A DNA stretch of 55,160 nucleotides from Chloroflexota bacterium (GCA_005881495.1 VBHI01000308.1:1-55160); one strand, 5' to 3'. Positions 17,881-26,189 are shown, counted from the first letter of the stretch. The notes: generated by a model not told the origin, from the sequence alone. A program made the numbers and translations.

Positions 17881-18417
17881 GTGTCCGACAACGATAGATC
17901 AGCAAATGACGCAAGACGCAATGGGCAGAGACCCGGGAGATCACCTATTTTGGGTCAGGGGCATGGCCTCTCCGATGAAGAGGGGAGAATGATCCAGCAG
18001 ATGATTCGCGAGGAGCAGAACTCGGCGCGAGCGCTGCATATTCCAGCTGAAGACCTGGCTGCGGAGGCGACAACGCAGATGTCAGCAGAGGTGGCACAGG
18101 TCATCGAAGACAGTAGATTACGCAGAATTTTGCAGATGTTTAATCGCGACTATCTGTATGGTCAGGGGCGGTTCGACGAATACAAGGATGGGCTGATCTT
18201 AAAGTGGGGCGACGGCTATTCGCGTAAACATATCTGGGCAACAGTTGAGGACGGAAAGCTGGTATTTGAGACGAGCCATTTCAAAAAATGCGCCAAGCCC
18301 TATTGCAATGGAACGCATCATGTGTTGACGCGCGAACTGTACACGGATTTGAACGTGGTCAACGAGGAACTGGCCGACCTGTTCCGCAGGCCGGTACAGG
18401 AACGATCAGAAGATTAG
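17881..18417 (+). CDS. Unknown soluble protein with a H-x3-C-x4-C-x3-H cluster
   Basis: GTG start, with AAGGAGC eight bases upstream. The 178-residue product is polar, with no signal peptide or membrane helix. The N-terminal ~30 residues are Gly/Arg/Asn-rich and probably disordered; the middle is helical ('SDEEGRMIQQMIREEQNSARALHI...IEDSRLRRILQMFNRDYLYG'). Near the C-terminus 'SHFKKCAKPYCNGTHH' holds His133, Cys137, Cys142 and His146. The 'PYCNGTH' end resembles the second half of a CDGSH iron-sulfur motif, and the His-x3-Cys spacing resembles zinc anti-sigma (ZAS) proteins, but neither pattern is complete. It lies between a sigma factor and a receiver-like gene, same strand. Function unknown; metal binding is inference. 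Confidence 0.7.
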   Translation: MSDNDRSANDARRNGQRPGRSPILGQGHGLSDEEGRMIQQMIREEQNSARALHIPAEDLAAEATTQMSAEVAQVIEDSRLRRILQMFNRDYLYGQGRFDEYKDGLILKWGDGYSRKHIWATVEDGKLVFETSHFKKCAKPYCNGTHHVLTRELYTDLNVVNEELADLFRRPVQERSED

Positions 18418-18432
18418 GCGGGATTGTAGAGC

Positions 18433-18825
18433 GTGACAATACAGATTCTTGCACTGGAAAAAGATCTCTTCTTCTCGGTGAAAATGCGCGATACGCTGCG
18501 ACATCACGGAATGGATGTTACGGTCGTCCGCACACTTGCTGCGTTTGAGCAACGTGTCGCGGCGGAGGGAGATGAGAAGCCTGCGCTGGTGATTGTGAAT
18601 ACCGCAATCAGTGGGGTTGACTGGGAAGGAGCAATTCGCCGGGCGCGTGAGCATGGTTTGACAGTGCTGGCTTTTGGATCTCATATGGACCTGGAGGCAC
18701 GCCAGAAGGCATTGCAGGCGGGTGCACAGCGAGTTGTGGCAAACTCCAAGTTTGCCAGCGATATGCCAGGGCTTGTCCATAAAATGATTAGTGAGTCGAT
18801 CAGCTCAAAGGCTCTTGAAGAGTAG
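18433..18825 (+). CDS. Degenerate response-regulator receiver domain (pseudo-receiver)
   Basis: The 130-residue product starts with GTG 15 bases after the previous gene and has the alternating beta-alpha rhythm of a CheY domain: 'IQILALEKDLFFSVKMRDTLRHHGMDVTVV', 'PALVIVNTAISGVDW', 'LTVLAFGSHMD', 'ALQAGAQRVVANSKF'. The phospho-acceptor Asp at the end of beta-3 is replaced by Asn ('VIVNTAIS'), and the acidic pair after beta-1 is weak ('LEKD'). The Lys of beta-5 may be the one in 'NSKF'. So it should not be phosphorylated normally and may act by protein contact or by oxidative/other signals. Likely in one operon with the sigma factor. Confidence 0.72.
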   Translation: MTIQILALEKDLFFSVKMRDTLRHHGMDVTVVRTLAAFEQRVAAEGDEKPALVIVNTAISGVDWEGAIRRAREHGLTVLAFGSHMDLEARQKALQAGAQRVVANSKFASDMPGLVHKMISESISSKALEE

Positions 18826-18849
18826 GGGATCATAAATCGCAAAGCAATC

Positions 18850-18960
18850 CAGGCCGACCGTCACGTGTTCCAGGCCGAGGGCCACGTGTCCTAGGCCGAC
18901 CGCCACGTGTTCCAGGCCGACCGCCACGTGTCCTAGGCCGACCGCAAGGGTCGGCCCTAC
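18850..18960. repeat. Tandem 21-bp repeats with CACGTG cores, ending in a hairpin
   Basis: Four full 21-base units at 18850-18870, 18871-18891, 18892-18912 and 18913-18933 follow the pattern (C/T)AGGCCGACCGCCACGTGTTC with few changes; a fifth begins at 18934 and turns into the inverted repeat GGCCGACC-GCAAG-GGTCGGCC. Each full unit holds the palindrome CACGTG. It sits at the end of the sigma-factor gene run and before a convergent small gene. It could be a repeat-type terminator, a protein-binding array or a mobile repeat of the REP type. Confidence 0.8.
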
Positions 18961-19005
18961 TATACTACGATGTCCCATTCCAGGGCGGTACGCTTATGGT
19001 ACACG

Positions 19006-19206
19006 TTATGCCCGGATGCTGTGGACGAAGCGATAGATGGGTATGAGAAGAAGGCCCTGTCCCAGGGTTGGTTTTTGATAATTGAAATTGAGGCGACGGT
19101 AGGTCCAGTGTTGACGGAAAAATTCTTGACGAGTACGTAGTGAAGGTGGTGAAAGAGGTTTTAAATTGCGATAGCGGGGACGATGGGCAATACGTCTGCT
19201 GCTCAT
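19006..19206 (-). CDS. Small basic protein of unknown function (66 aa)
   Basis: AAAGGAG lies seven bases before the ATG at 19204-19206, a proper ribosome site, which is why I accept it although it has no recognised domain. The product is strongly basic and Arg/Tyr-rich ('SSRRIAHRPRYRNLKPLS', 'QHWTYRRLNFNYQKP') with a hydrophobic patch near the end ('GQGLLLIPIYRF'). A competing frame starting four bases earlier has a worse site. It lies downstream of the Fe-S carrier gene but behind a hairpin. Confidence 0.45.
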   Translation of the reverse strand: MSSRRIAHRPRYRNLKPLSPPSLRTRQEFFRQHWTYRRLNFNYQKPTLGQGLLLIPIYRFVHSIRA

Positions 19207-19260
19207 GCACGCTCCTTTAATAGCTAAACGCCACTGCTACAGAAGGTCAAAAAGAACAAC

Positions 19261-19309
19261 AAAAAAGGTCTTCTCCTCTATATATTACGTTAGGAGAGAC
19301 CTCTTTTTT
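19261..19309. terminator. Bidirectional hairpin flanked by A6 and T6
   Basis: AAAAAAGGTCTTCTCCT ... AGGAGAGACCTCTTTTTT with one bulged base. On the minus strand it follows the Fe-S carrier gene, giving a standard intrinsic terminator. Confidence 0.8.
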
Positions 19310-19356
19310 CTCACGAGTTGTGTGAGTAAAGATACCCATTCTGTCGTTTGAAAAGA

Positions 19357-19758
19357 TTAATGGCCGCAGCCGCAGCTCCTGGCGTCGCCACCACCCTCAG
19401 CCGTCTTGAAGGAATGTCCACAGCCACAGCTAGAAACGGCGTTGGGATTATTGACGGTAAACCCGGCGCCCATCAAGCTGTCAACGTAGTCAACTTCACT
19501 GCCATTTATATAGCTAAGGCTCATCTCATCCACGAGAACGTTGAAATCGCTCTGTGAGATGATAGTGTCGCCGTCCTGTGCCTCGTCAAGGGTCATGCCA
19601 TACTGGAGGCCGGAGCACCCACCGCCAGCGACGAAGATACGAAGGGCGAGGCTAGGATCGTTCTCCTGCTTCAACAGTTCGCGAACTTTTTCTGATGCCG
19701 CAGGGGTAATGGTCATGATGCTGGTCTCTACCGACGATTGCTGGCTCTGCTCGATCAT
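19357..19758 (-). CDS. A-type iron-sulfur carrier (IscA/ErpA family) with an extra C-terminal Cys motif
   Basis: The ATG at 19756-19758 follows AGAGAGG by eight bases; a longer frame upstream is a shadow of the subtilase. The 133-residue product is a HesB/IscA domain: 'MTITPAASEKVRELLK' start, first ligand Cys in 'GGGCSGLQYGM', and the paired Cys in 'SSCGCGHSF'. A-type carriers bind [2Fe-2S] or [4Fe-4S] clusters and hand them to target enzymes in the cytosol. Odd: the tail repeats the motif, ending 'DARSCGCGH', so there are two CGCGH sequences within about 23 residues. The N-terminus has a 14-residue extension before the usual Met. No isc/suf genes are nearby. Confidence 0.93.
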   Translation of the reverse strand: MIEQSQQSSVETSIMTITPAASEKVRELLKQENDPSLALRIFVAGGGCSGLQYGMTLDEAQDGDTIISQSDFNVLVDEMSLSYINGSEVDYVDSLMGAGFTVNNPNAVSSCGCGHSFKTAEGGGDARSCGCGH

Positions 19759-19873
19759 ATAATTTGCCTCTCTGTTAATAAGTAATATCTCAACCTTTTG
19801 GGACGTTTTCACGTTTCCGCTGTGAGTATTATAAACTATACAAAGGGAAGCGTCAAGGCAACAGAAGATAGAT

Positions 19874-21511
19874 TTACCCCTTGAAGCTTTGCTGGACGCG
19901 GACGATGTTGGCAAGGAGACTGGGGACTTCGGGGCTGGAGCCAAAGAGTTGTTCGTTGCGCTGATCCTGGCCTGCCGCGATACGGCTGATAATGTTGGGG
20001 GCAGACCAGCCCTGCGCGATGTAGTGGGCGCCGAGTGCGCTGATGATGGGTGTAGCAAACGAGGAACCACACCAGTCGGCCCAACCCGTTGTATTTGGCT
20101 CGTCGTTGGGAAATGTAGGGGAGATATAGAGGCCGCGCACGGCATCGGGCAATCCGTTGGCATCGGTTATTCCTATATCATCACCGCCAAAGGTGGCGAC
20201 ACCGGTATTATAGGGAGGCATATTGGCCGCGTTGGCAAAGGCAGAGGGAGCAAAACGGCTATTTACCGAGGTGACGCTAAGTGTTGTCTCGTAGCGCGCG
20301 GGAGCACGTGGGGGACGAGGCATCTTTCCCTGCTTCCTGGCATTGAACGAGTCGTTGCCGGCAGCAGCCACGATCAACGCACCCTGAGCGTAGAGGCTCT
20401 CGAAGAGCAGGCGCAGTCCCTCCTCGATATGGGTGAGGACACGCATGGCCCCTGGTAACTGCTTGCCTTGCCATTGGTGGTCAGAGAGCCAGAGATACGG
20501 CAAGCGGTTGATATCAGGCATGATCGTGAGGCTGAGGTTGATGACCAGGCTGCGAATTGAGCCTGAGACAAGTTCCTGTTCCAGGTCTGTCAGGGCCGCA
20601 AAGAGGGCGTATAGATCGCCGCCGCCAAAGTCGTTCAGGACACGGATTAAACGGATGCGAGCGCGGGGAGCTATATCGCGGATGAGCCCGGCCACAAAGA
20701 GACCATGATCGATCATGTTGTAGTAGCGTGATTCATACTGAGCATCTCGCCCGGTTTGCACATCGCTACTGACAGGATAGCGATCATACTCTATTTCGAA
20801 AGAGCCATTGGCGCTTTGGAGATTGTAGACAAGCCGTTGCAGTAGCCAGTTACGGCTATATTCAGGAAGATATGCATCACGCAGTAAATCGTCGGGATGA
20901 TGGGCGGTATCAAGTACGGCAACGAGGACTTCTGGCGCCCCATTGGGATCAAGTGGCGTTCCCTGGTCTACGAATGAGATGTACCAGCCGACGGGAGCGT
21001 CTCCCACTGCGGGGAGATCGAGTTTGGGAGCAGGCCTGGGAGGCAGTGCCGGACCGCCATTACCATAGAGAGCGGGAGCAGCAGTGACCAGCCAGTTGGG
21101 CATGGCAGAGAGCAGGTATAGGCCGACCTGCGCGAGTCGTTCAAGTTGCGCTTGTAGATGTGAGAGGGCCATGGGAGCAGGATCTTCGACGGCCGGGTCA
21201 GCATGATGAGCATGAAAGAAGATGGCAATGAGCGGCTGCGATCTATGGAGGCCGAAGACAAAGGCGCTGCGACCCACGGGCGGCATGGCGGACGAGTCCT
21301 CAAGCCAGCGACCATGAGTGCCATACAGCTCAAGAGAGATGTGATGGGGTTGTAGCATTATATTGAGCTGGCCCCGTACCTGTTCGACAAGCGTGTCTAG
21401 TTCGTCGTCGTCAGGGCGTTTCGGTAGTCGAACGATGACTACTATTTCACCAGGTATCCAGTAATATATGCTGTCGGGCGTGCCCATTAAATGAAAGGCA
21501 TAACGAGACAT
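19874..21511 (-). CDS. Subtilisin-like serine protease (S8) with N-terminal extension
   Basis: The 545-residue product has the S8 triad: Asp in 'VLVAVLDTAHH', His in 'MIDHGLFVAGLIRDIAPRARI', oxyanion Asn in 'IVAAAGNDSF', and Ser in 'WCGSSFATPIISALGAHYIA'. The first ~200 residues are an unrelated N-terminal region ('PGEIVVIVRLPKRPDDDELDTLVEQV') that may be a pro-domain or a fold for regulation. No signal peptide is visible ('MSRYAFHLMGTPDS'), so it may act in the cytosol, or be exported in an unusual way. 115 bases separate it from the Fe-S carrier downstream. Substrate unknown; in Chloroflexota such proteases without signal peptides are sometimes linked to regulated cell death, but nothing here proves it. 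Confidence 0.9.
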   Translation of the reverse strand: MSRYAFHLMGTPDSIYYWIPGEIVVIVRLPKRPDDDELDTLVEQVRGQLNIMLQPHHISLELYGTHGRWLEDSSAMPPVGRSAFVFGLHRSQPLIAIFFHAHHADPAVEDPAPMALSHLQAQLERLAQVGLYLLSAMPNWLVTAAPALYGNGGPALPPRPAPKLDLPAVGDAPVGWYISFVDQGTPLDPNGAPEVLVAVLDTAHHPDDLLRDAYLPEYSRNWLLQRLVYNLQSANGSFEIEYDRYPVSSDVQTGRDAQYESRYYNMIDHGLFVAGLIRDIAPRARIRLIRVLNDFGGGDLYALFAALTDLEQELVSGSIRSLVINLSLTIMPDINRLPYLWLSDHQWQGKQLPGAMRVLTHIEEGLRLLFESLYAQGALIVAAAGNDSFNARKQGKMPRPPRAPARYETTLSVTSVNSRFAPSAFANAANMPPYNTGVATFGGDDIGITDANGLPDAVRGLYISPTFPNDEPNTTGWADWCGSSFATPIISALGAHYIAQGWSAPNIISRIAAGQDQRNEQLFGSSPEVPSLLANIVRVQQSFKG

Positions 21512-21641
21512 CCACGTAACCCCCTTGAAGGTGATGTCATTTTGAACTTTGTATGATATCGTCTGCTTGTATGCATGCAGAAATGGCTGTAGCGAAAGTT
21601 CCTGTTCAGGGCATTATAGCCGATAAAACGGTTAGAAACAA

Positions 21642-22733
21642 TCAGTTATTTTTGTCGGTTCTCCACAGTTCTAACAGGCGCAATGTATCTGTTACTAGCT
21701 GTTCGAGGGGATCTAGCGCGACATACTCTTCAAAGGAGTGTTCGTTGACGACGCCAGTGGAGATGGTGAAGGCTCTGATAGCGGGACGGAGGCCGCTGGT
21801 ATCACTGCCTATAAAGGTTGGCTGCATGAGCAAGGTCGCCCCACGTTGGGCGAGTACGCTGCTATAGGTCTGTAGCAGTGGTTCATCAGGGCTGATCTCG
21901 TAGCCCCTGGAATGCGTGTTGAAAGTGACGGTTGCGTCTCCACCGAAACGACGCGCGGTCTGCTCAAAGACTTCCTGGATGGCTTGTTTGTACTGTTGAC
22001 GTACCTCAGGTGGCTCAAAGCTGCGCAGCTCGCCTTCGATAGAGACGGTTGCGGGGATAGCGTTGCGCGCGCTGCCGCCAAGAATATGGCCAACGTTGAT
22101 GCGTGTCTGGTCGTTGGCCAGCGAGCCATGGACATAGTTGGTGGCGCGAAAGATGTCGATGGCGTGAACAGTCTGCGCCAGGTCTTTGCCAGGATGCCCG
22201 GTGCGGCCGGTGATCTGAACATCGAAGGCCTCGTAGGCGGCGCCTTTGGAGACGACGACACCTGCTTCGAAGGCGTTATCGAAGACGATACCGTCGGCGA
22301 CGTGCCACGGTGCACTGTCAAAGCCTGATGCGCCGCAGAGACCCGCCTCTTCCTGGACGGTGAAGAGTAGGACCAGGGGTGGATGTGGCAACTGCCGCTG
22401 AACGGTGCGCCTCACAACCTCAAGGATGATGGCAATACCGGCGGCATCATCGGCGCCAAGGTTGGTGGTGCCATCGCTGTAGAGGATGCCGTTACGCAGT
22501 ATTGGCTGGTGTCCAAGGCCTGGGGGTACACGATCCATATGGGCGTTGAGCAGGAGTGGTGTGCCTTCTCCAGGAAGGGTGGTGATGAGGGTGCCGTTTG
22601 CGTCAACTTGTGCACTTAGTCCAAGGGAGGTAAGGTATTGTGTGCGGTAGGCACAGATGTTTTCTTCGTGCCCTGATGTGCTGGGGATGCGTATAAGTTC
22701 TACCAGTGTTGTGTAGAGGGTGTTTGAGTACAT
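21642..22733 (-). CDS. M20-family metallopeptidase (peptidase T-like)
   Basis: The 363-residue product has the M20 metal-site order: 'LLNAHMDRVPPG' (His, Asp), 'LGADDAAGIAIILE' (bridging Asp), 'VQEEAGLCG' (catalytic and metal Glu), 'FDNAFEAG' (Asp) and a late 'NEHSFEEYV' (His). A dimerisation lid sits in the middle ('YEAFDVQITGRTGHPGKD...NVGHILGG'). It resembles the PepT2/tripeptidase group, which cleaves N-terminal residues from small peptides with two zinc ions in the cytosol. Precise substrate unclear. Same strand as the subtilase and 130 bases upstream of it, so a proteolysis pair is possible. Confidence 0.9.
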   Translation of the reverse strand: MYSNTLYTTLVELIRIPSTSGHEENICAYRTQYLTSLGLSAQVDANGTLITTLPGEGTPLLLNAHMDRVPPGLGHQPILRNGILYSDGTTNLGADDAAGIAIILEVVRRTVQRQLPHPPLVLLFTVQEEAGLCGASGFDSAPWHVADGIVFDNAFEAGVVVSKGAAYEAFDVQITGRTGHPGKDLAQTVHAIDIFRATNYVHGSLANDQTRINVGHILGGSARNAIPATVSIEGELRSFEPPEVRQQYKQAIQEVFEQTARRFGGDATVTFNTHSRGYEISPDEPLLQTYSSVLAQRGATLLMQPTFIGSDTSGLRPAIRAFTISTGVVNEHSFEEYVALDPLEQLVTDTLRLLELWRTDKNN

Positions 22734-22813
22734 GAATTCGTTTCTCCCTGGTGCATAGACACTTTTTTCTTAGATTATAGCAGAGTGAACGGGCCTGCGG
22801 TGGCAAGCTGACA

Positions 22814-22843
22814 TTGACAATTGACCACTCATCCCGTTAGAAT
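22814..22843 (+). promoter_or_regulatory. Sigma-70-type promoter of the ECF transporter operon
   Basis: TTGACA (22814-22819), 18-base spacer, TAGAAT (22838-22843), about 50 bases before the first ATPase gene and divergent from the peptidase. Confidence 0.6.
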
Positions 22844-22895
22844 GTAAGCAAGTCAATAGCTATAGTTGATCCCAGCGAAGGATATACTACCGCCG

Positions 22896-24534
22896 ATGCC
22901 ATTACCAGGTGACAACACAGCGGATATCGTCACATCTACAACACCACCGGCGGTGTATGTAGATAAGCTCAGTTTTCGCTACCGCACACTGGACGATGAA
23001 CCCAATACTAACCGTAAATCGGCATCGCCTGCTGAGGCTCCTCTCGAAGAACCTCTCGCAATCGAAGATATTTCATTTACTCTGCCTGCCGGTGAATTGA
23101 TGTTGATTGCTGGTCCCAGCGGCTGCGGGAAAAGTACACTCCTCAAATGTCTTAATGGCCTTATTCCTAACAGCTATCATGGGGCGCTGGGCGGTGTGAT
23201 ACAGCTTGGCGGCCGCCCAATCAAGGGATTGACGCTGCGTGACCTTGCCCTACAGGTGGGTACGATGCTGCAAGACCCTGATAAGCAGATTGTTGCTAGT
23301 ACTGTTGAACAAGAGATTGCATTTGGTATGGAAAACATGAATACGCCGCGCGAAGAGATGCAGGAACGTATTGAAGGGGTGTTGCAGCTATTGCGCCTGG
23401 AAGAGTACAAGGGACAGGAGACATTTGCCCTTTCGGGAGGGCAGCGCCAACAGGTGGCAGCCGCAGGTATCATTGTAATGGAGCCTTCCATTTATTTATT
23501 CGATGAGCCATTTGCCAATCTCGATGCACGCGCGGATTGTTGAACACCGCGTTGAGGAGGCATTGCGCCTAAAACCCGACAAGGTACTACTGATGAAGGA
23601 TGGGCAGCAGGTATTCTTTGGGAATACGCAGGATTTCCTGAAGATTGCCGACCCGACACAGGTCAAATTGCCGATTGAGTCTACGCTGCGTACAGTCAGC
23701 GATACGAGGGAGGTACGCGAGCTGCTCATCAGGCCGATTACAACTGGGGCGAGTGGCGGGAGTACACAGGGGGAACCAATCCTCATCTTCGAGAATGTGC
23801 ATTATCGCTATAACTCATACTCAGAGGAAATTTTGCATGGGATTTCCAGTCAGATACGGCGGGGAGAGACTATCGCGCTGCTCGGCCCGAATGGCTCTGG
23901 CAAGACGACGATGGTGAAACAGGCGCTTGGCCTGCTGCGGCCGACCAGCGGCTCGGTCATACTCTACGGCGAAGATACACGGCGTTTAAGTGTCGCACAA
24001 ATGGCATCGCGTATCGGGTACGTTTTCCAGAGTCCAAGCGCCATGCTTTTTGCGTCAACAGTGCGCAAAGAAGTGAGTTTTGGGCCTGAGAATCTGCGTT
24101 TCCCTGCTGATCGCTTAAAAACCTCTGTAAAGCAGTCAGTGGAAGCTTTGAATGTCGCTTCATTTGAAGAGCGGTCACCCTTCTCGCTCAGTTTTGGACA
24201 ACAGAAACGGGTATCTATTGCCTCGGTACTTGCTATGCAGGGCAAGATTTTGCTACTGGATGAGCCGACGGCAGGTCAGGATTACCGCTCGTATATTTCG
24301 TTTATAGAATACATGCGTAGTTTGCCGGAACTGGATGCTTTACTCTTTATTACTCATGACCTTGACCTGGCGTTGCGTTTCACGCAGCGTGTTCTGCTTT
24401 TGAAAGAAGGCAATGTGGCGGCAGATGGCCCACCTTTAGAGGTACTTGCCGACCCGGCATTATTGGATTCATGCAATCTGCGCTCCACTTCATTGCTGCA
24501 TTTTCTACTCTCTGAACGTAACGCTGTAGCGTAG
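22896..24534 (+). pseudogene. ECF transporter double-ATPase (EcfA-EcfA fusion), first ATPase broken by a deletion/frameshift
   Basis: Two reading frames cover what should be one ~570-residue protein with two ABC ATPase domains. The first (22896 or 22866 to 23543) has Walker A 'GPSGCGKST', Q-loop 'GTMLQDPDKQIV', signature 'LSGGQRQQ' and Walker B 'IYLFDEPFANLD', then stops after 'ARADC'. In the next frame the sequence resumes at 'RIVEHRVEEALRLKPDKV', i.e. from the H-loop His onward. The D-loop to H-loop segment, some 22-25 residues, is missing, and the length change is frameshifting. The second frame (to 24534) holds the complete second ATPase: 'GPNGSGKTT', 'YVFQSPSAMLFA', 'LSFGQQKR', 'ILLLDEPTAGQD', 'FITHDLDLAL'. 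An internal ATG at 23503 could start it separately. The ATPases drive vitamin uptake together with the next two genes. Confidence 0.8.
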
Positions 24535-24619
24535 ACCCTGTAAGTTAAGAAAGGAGGCTGGATTTTTTCCTGTTCATTTCTCTTTTCGTCGGTTAGATGT
24601 CAGAAAGGACTTCCCAATC

Positions 24620-25195
24620 ATGGCAGTAACAGAAGAAGAACGCTCCCCAGCAAAAATATGGGGTATTGGTGTACGCCAGATCGTCTATATGGCTCTTGGC
24701 GCCGCGCTCTATGGTGGTTTAAGTTGGGTTACGAATATCATTCAAATACCCAGCGCGGGTAATGTCTCGTTTCGCCCAGCAATTGTCATTCCTTTATTCT
24801 TCGGGGCAGTCTTTGGTCCCTGGGTCGGCCTCGTAACTGGAGGGCTTGGCAACTTTCTCGGTGACTACATCTCTGGTTACGGTATCTACTGGAACTGGGA
24901 TGTCGGTAATGCGCTGATCGGCTTTATCGCAGGCCTGGCCGTGCTCACCACGTTTGGGCGTTACAACAATACGCGGAATATTATCGTCGCGGAAGTATTT
25001 GCGGCAATTGGCGTCGTCGTAGGTATCGGTTTTGCTGCTTATACTGACATCTGGATTTCAAAGATGAGCTTTGCGACGGCGACTATCGGTGAATTAGTGC
25101 CCGCAGCGGGTTCCGATCTCATCAATGGCCTGATCTTGCTGCCTATCCTACTCATTGCCTACAATGCGGCGATGAGGCGTTATGGACGCGGGTAG
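24620..25195 (+). CDS. ECF transporter substrate-binding membrane subunit (S component)
   Basis: The 191-residue product has about six hydrophobic helices with the S-component pattern: 'IVYMALGAALYGGLSWV' at the start (ECF S components carry small-residue A-x-x-x-A motifs in helix 1 that contact EcfT), 'FRPAIVIPLFFGAVFGPWVGLVTGGLGNFLGDYIS', 'WNWDVGNALIGFIAGL'. It captures a vitamin or similar micronutrient at the cytoplasmic membrane. Which one cannot be said; no riboswitch is visible upstream that would tell. AAAGGA precedes the ATG by about ten bases. It lies between the ATPase and EcfT genes, 85 and 82 bases apart, so it is a dedicated (group I) ECF transporter. Confidence 0.85.
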   Translation: MAVTEEERSPAKIWGIGVRQIVYMALGAALYGGLSWVTNIIQIPSAGNVSFRPAIVIPLFFGAVFGPWVGLVTGGLGNFLGDYISGYGIYWNWDVGNALIGFIAGLAVLTTFGRYNNTRNIIVAEVFAAIGVVVGIGFAAYTDIWISKMSFATATIGELVPAAGSDLINGLILLPILLIAYNAAMRRYGRG

Positions 25196-25277
25196 CGCAT
25201 ATGCTTGAGGATTGAGAAGCAGGAAAGGATGTTCTTTGCTGCTTCTCGTCTGGCCTCCCAAATGTGAGAAACATGCT

Positions 25278-26189
25278 ATGCTGATTAATTTTCCCTACAT
25301 TAAACGAGATACGCCTATTCACCGGCTGGATCCGCGAGCCAAGTTGCTATTGCTCTTCTTGTATGGCCTGGCTGCCGCACAGACCTCAAATTTCTGGTTT
25401 ATCCTGGCAGGATTCATTGGCGCGGCTTATTATTATGGTCTTGCTCGCCTCAAATGGAGCGAGACAAAGCGCGTGTGGTATTTTATTATCGCCCTCAATG
25501 TCATGCTCGTGGTTTTTAACTATTTTCTTTCCGCCGGTTCAGTGGTACAGGGCGTAGATCTGACTCATCAGCATATACTCTTTAGCATCCCCTTTATTGG
25601 CTTCAGCAGTAAGCCACCCTTCATTGTGCCAACACCCCTGATCTTTAGTGCCGAGAGCATCACGTTTATGATTACGCAGGGCTTGCGCAACTTCGGCATT
25701 GCTTTTCTGGCTATACCCATTCCCTTCACCACCAATCCCGGTCACATGGGCATAGCCTTCAAAGGCATGGGCGTGCCTGATAAATTCTCCTATGCCATCG
25801 ATCTCTCATTTCGCTTTTTGCCGTCAGTAACGCGTGATTTCGGCACGACGCTCGATGCGCAGCGCGCTCGTGGCTTTGAAATCGATAAGCTTAGTGGTGG
25901 AATATTTAGCAAGATCGCGAAACTCGCGCCGATGGTCGTCCCGGTGGTAATTGGCTCTGTTGTGGGCGCGGAAGATATTATCAATGCAATGGAGTTGCGC
26001 TGCTTCGGCGTGGGAAAACGCACCTGGCTGGTGCTGTTACACCCCCGCCCAGTAGATCGCGTGGTGATCACGCTCACCATTGTCGGGTTTTTCGCTGTTA
26101 CGCTGCTTAATATCCTGGGGAATTTCTATACCACGGGCTTTTTGCATGTTTTGCACACCCAGGGAATCCCACAGTTTTTGTTCCCGTGA
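25278..26189 (+). CDS. ecfT: ECF transporter transmembrane coupling subunit
   Basis: I start at the ATG 25278, where the family alignment begins ('MLINFPYIKRDTPIHRLDPRAKLLLLFLY'); an upstream TTG adds 22 unlikely residues. The 303-residue product has the EcfT (CbiQ) architecture: N-terminal helices with 'HRLDPRAKL', and the coupling helices with first motif 'AQRARGFE' (A-R-G) and a second, slightly altered motif 'AMELRCFG' where Arg-Gly is usual. These Ala-Arg-Gly motifs dock into the two ATPases and pass ATP-driven movement to the S component. About five to six membrane segments are visible. If the first ATPase is really lost, this EcfT would have only one proper partner. Confidence 0.92.
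   Translation: MLINFPYIKRDTPIHRLDPRAKLLLLFLYGLAAAQTSNFWFILAGFIGAAYYYGLARLKWSETKRVWYFIIALNVMLVVFNYFLSAGSVVQGVDLTHQHILFSIPFIGFSSKPPFIVPTPLIFSAESITFMITQGLRNFGIAFLAIPIPFTTNPGHMGIAFKGMGVPDKFSYAIDLSFRFLPSVTRDFGTTLDAQRARGFEIDKLSGGIFSKIAKLAPMVVPVVIGSVVGAEDIINAMELRCFGVGKRTWLVLLHPRPVDRVVITLTIVGFFAVTLLNILGNFYTTGFLHVLHTQGIPQFLFP

Noticed and set aside
18850..18960. Possible CRISPR array
   Set aside because: The 21-base units are directly joined with no unique spacers, so this is a simple tandem repeat.
19357..20163. 268-codon frame that includes the Fe-S carrier with a long N-terminal extension
   Set aside because: The first half is a shadow of the subtilase on the same strand; the ATG at 19758 has its own ribosome site.
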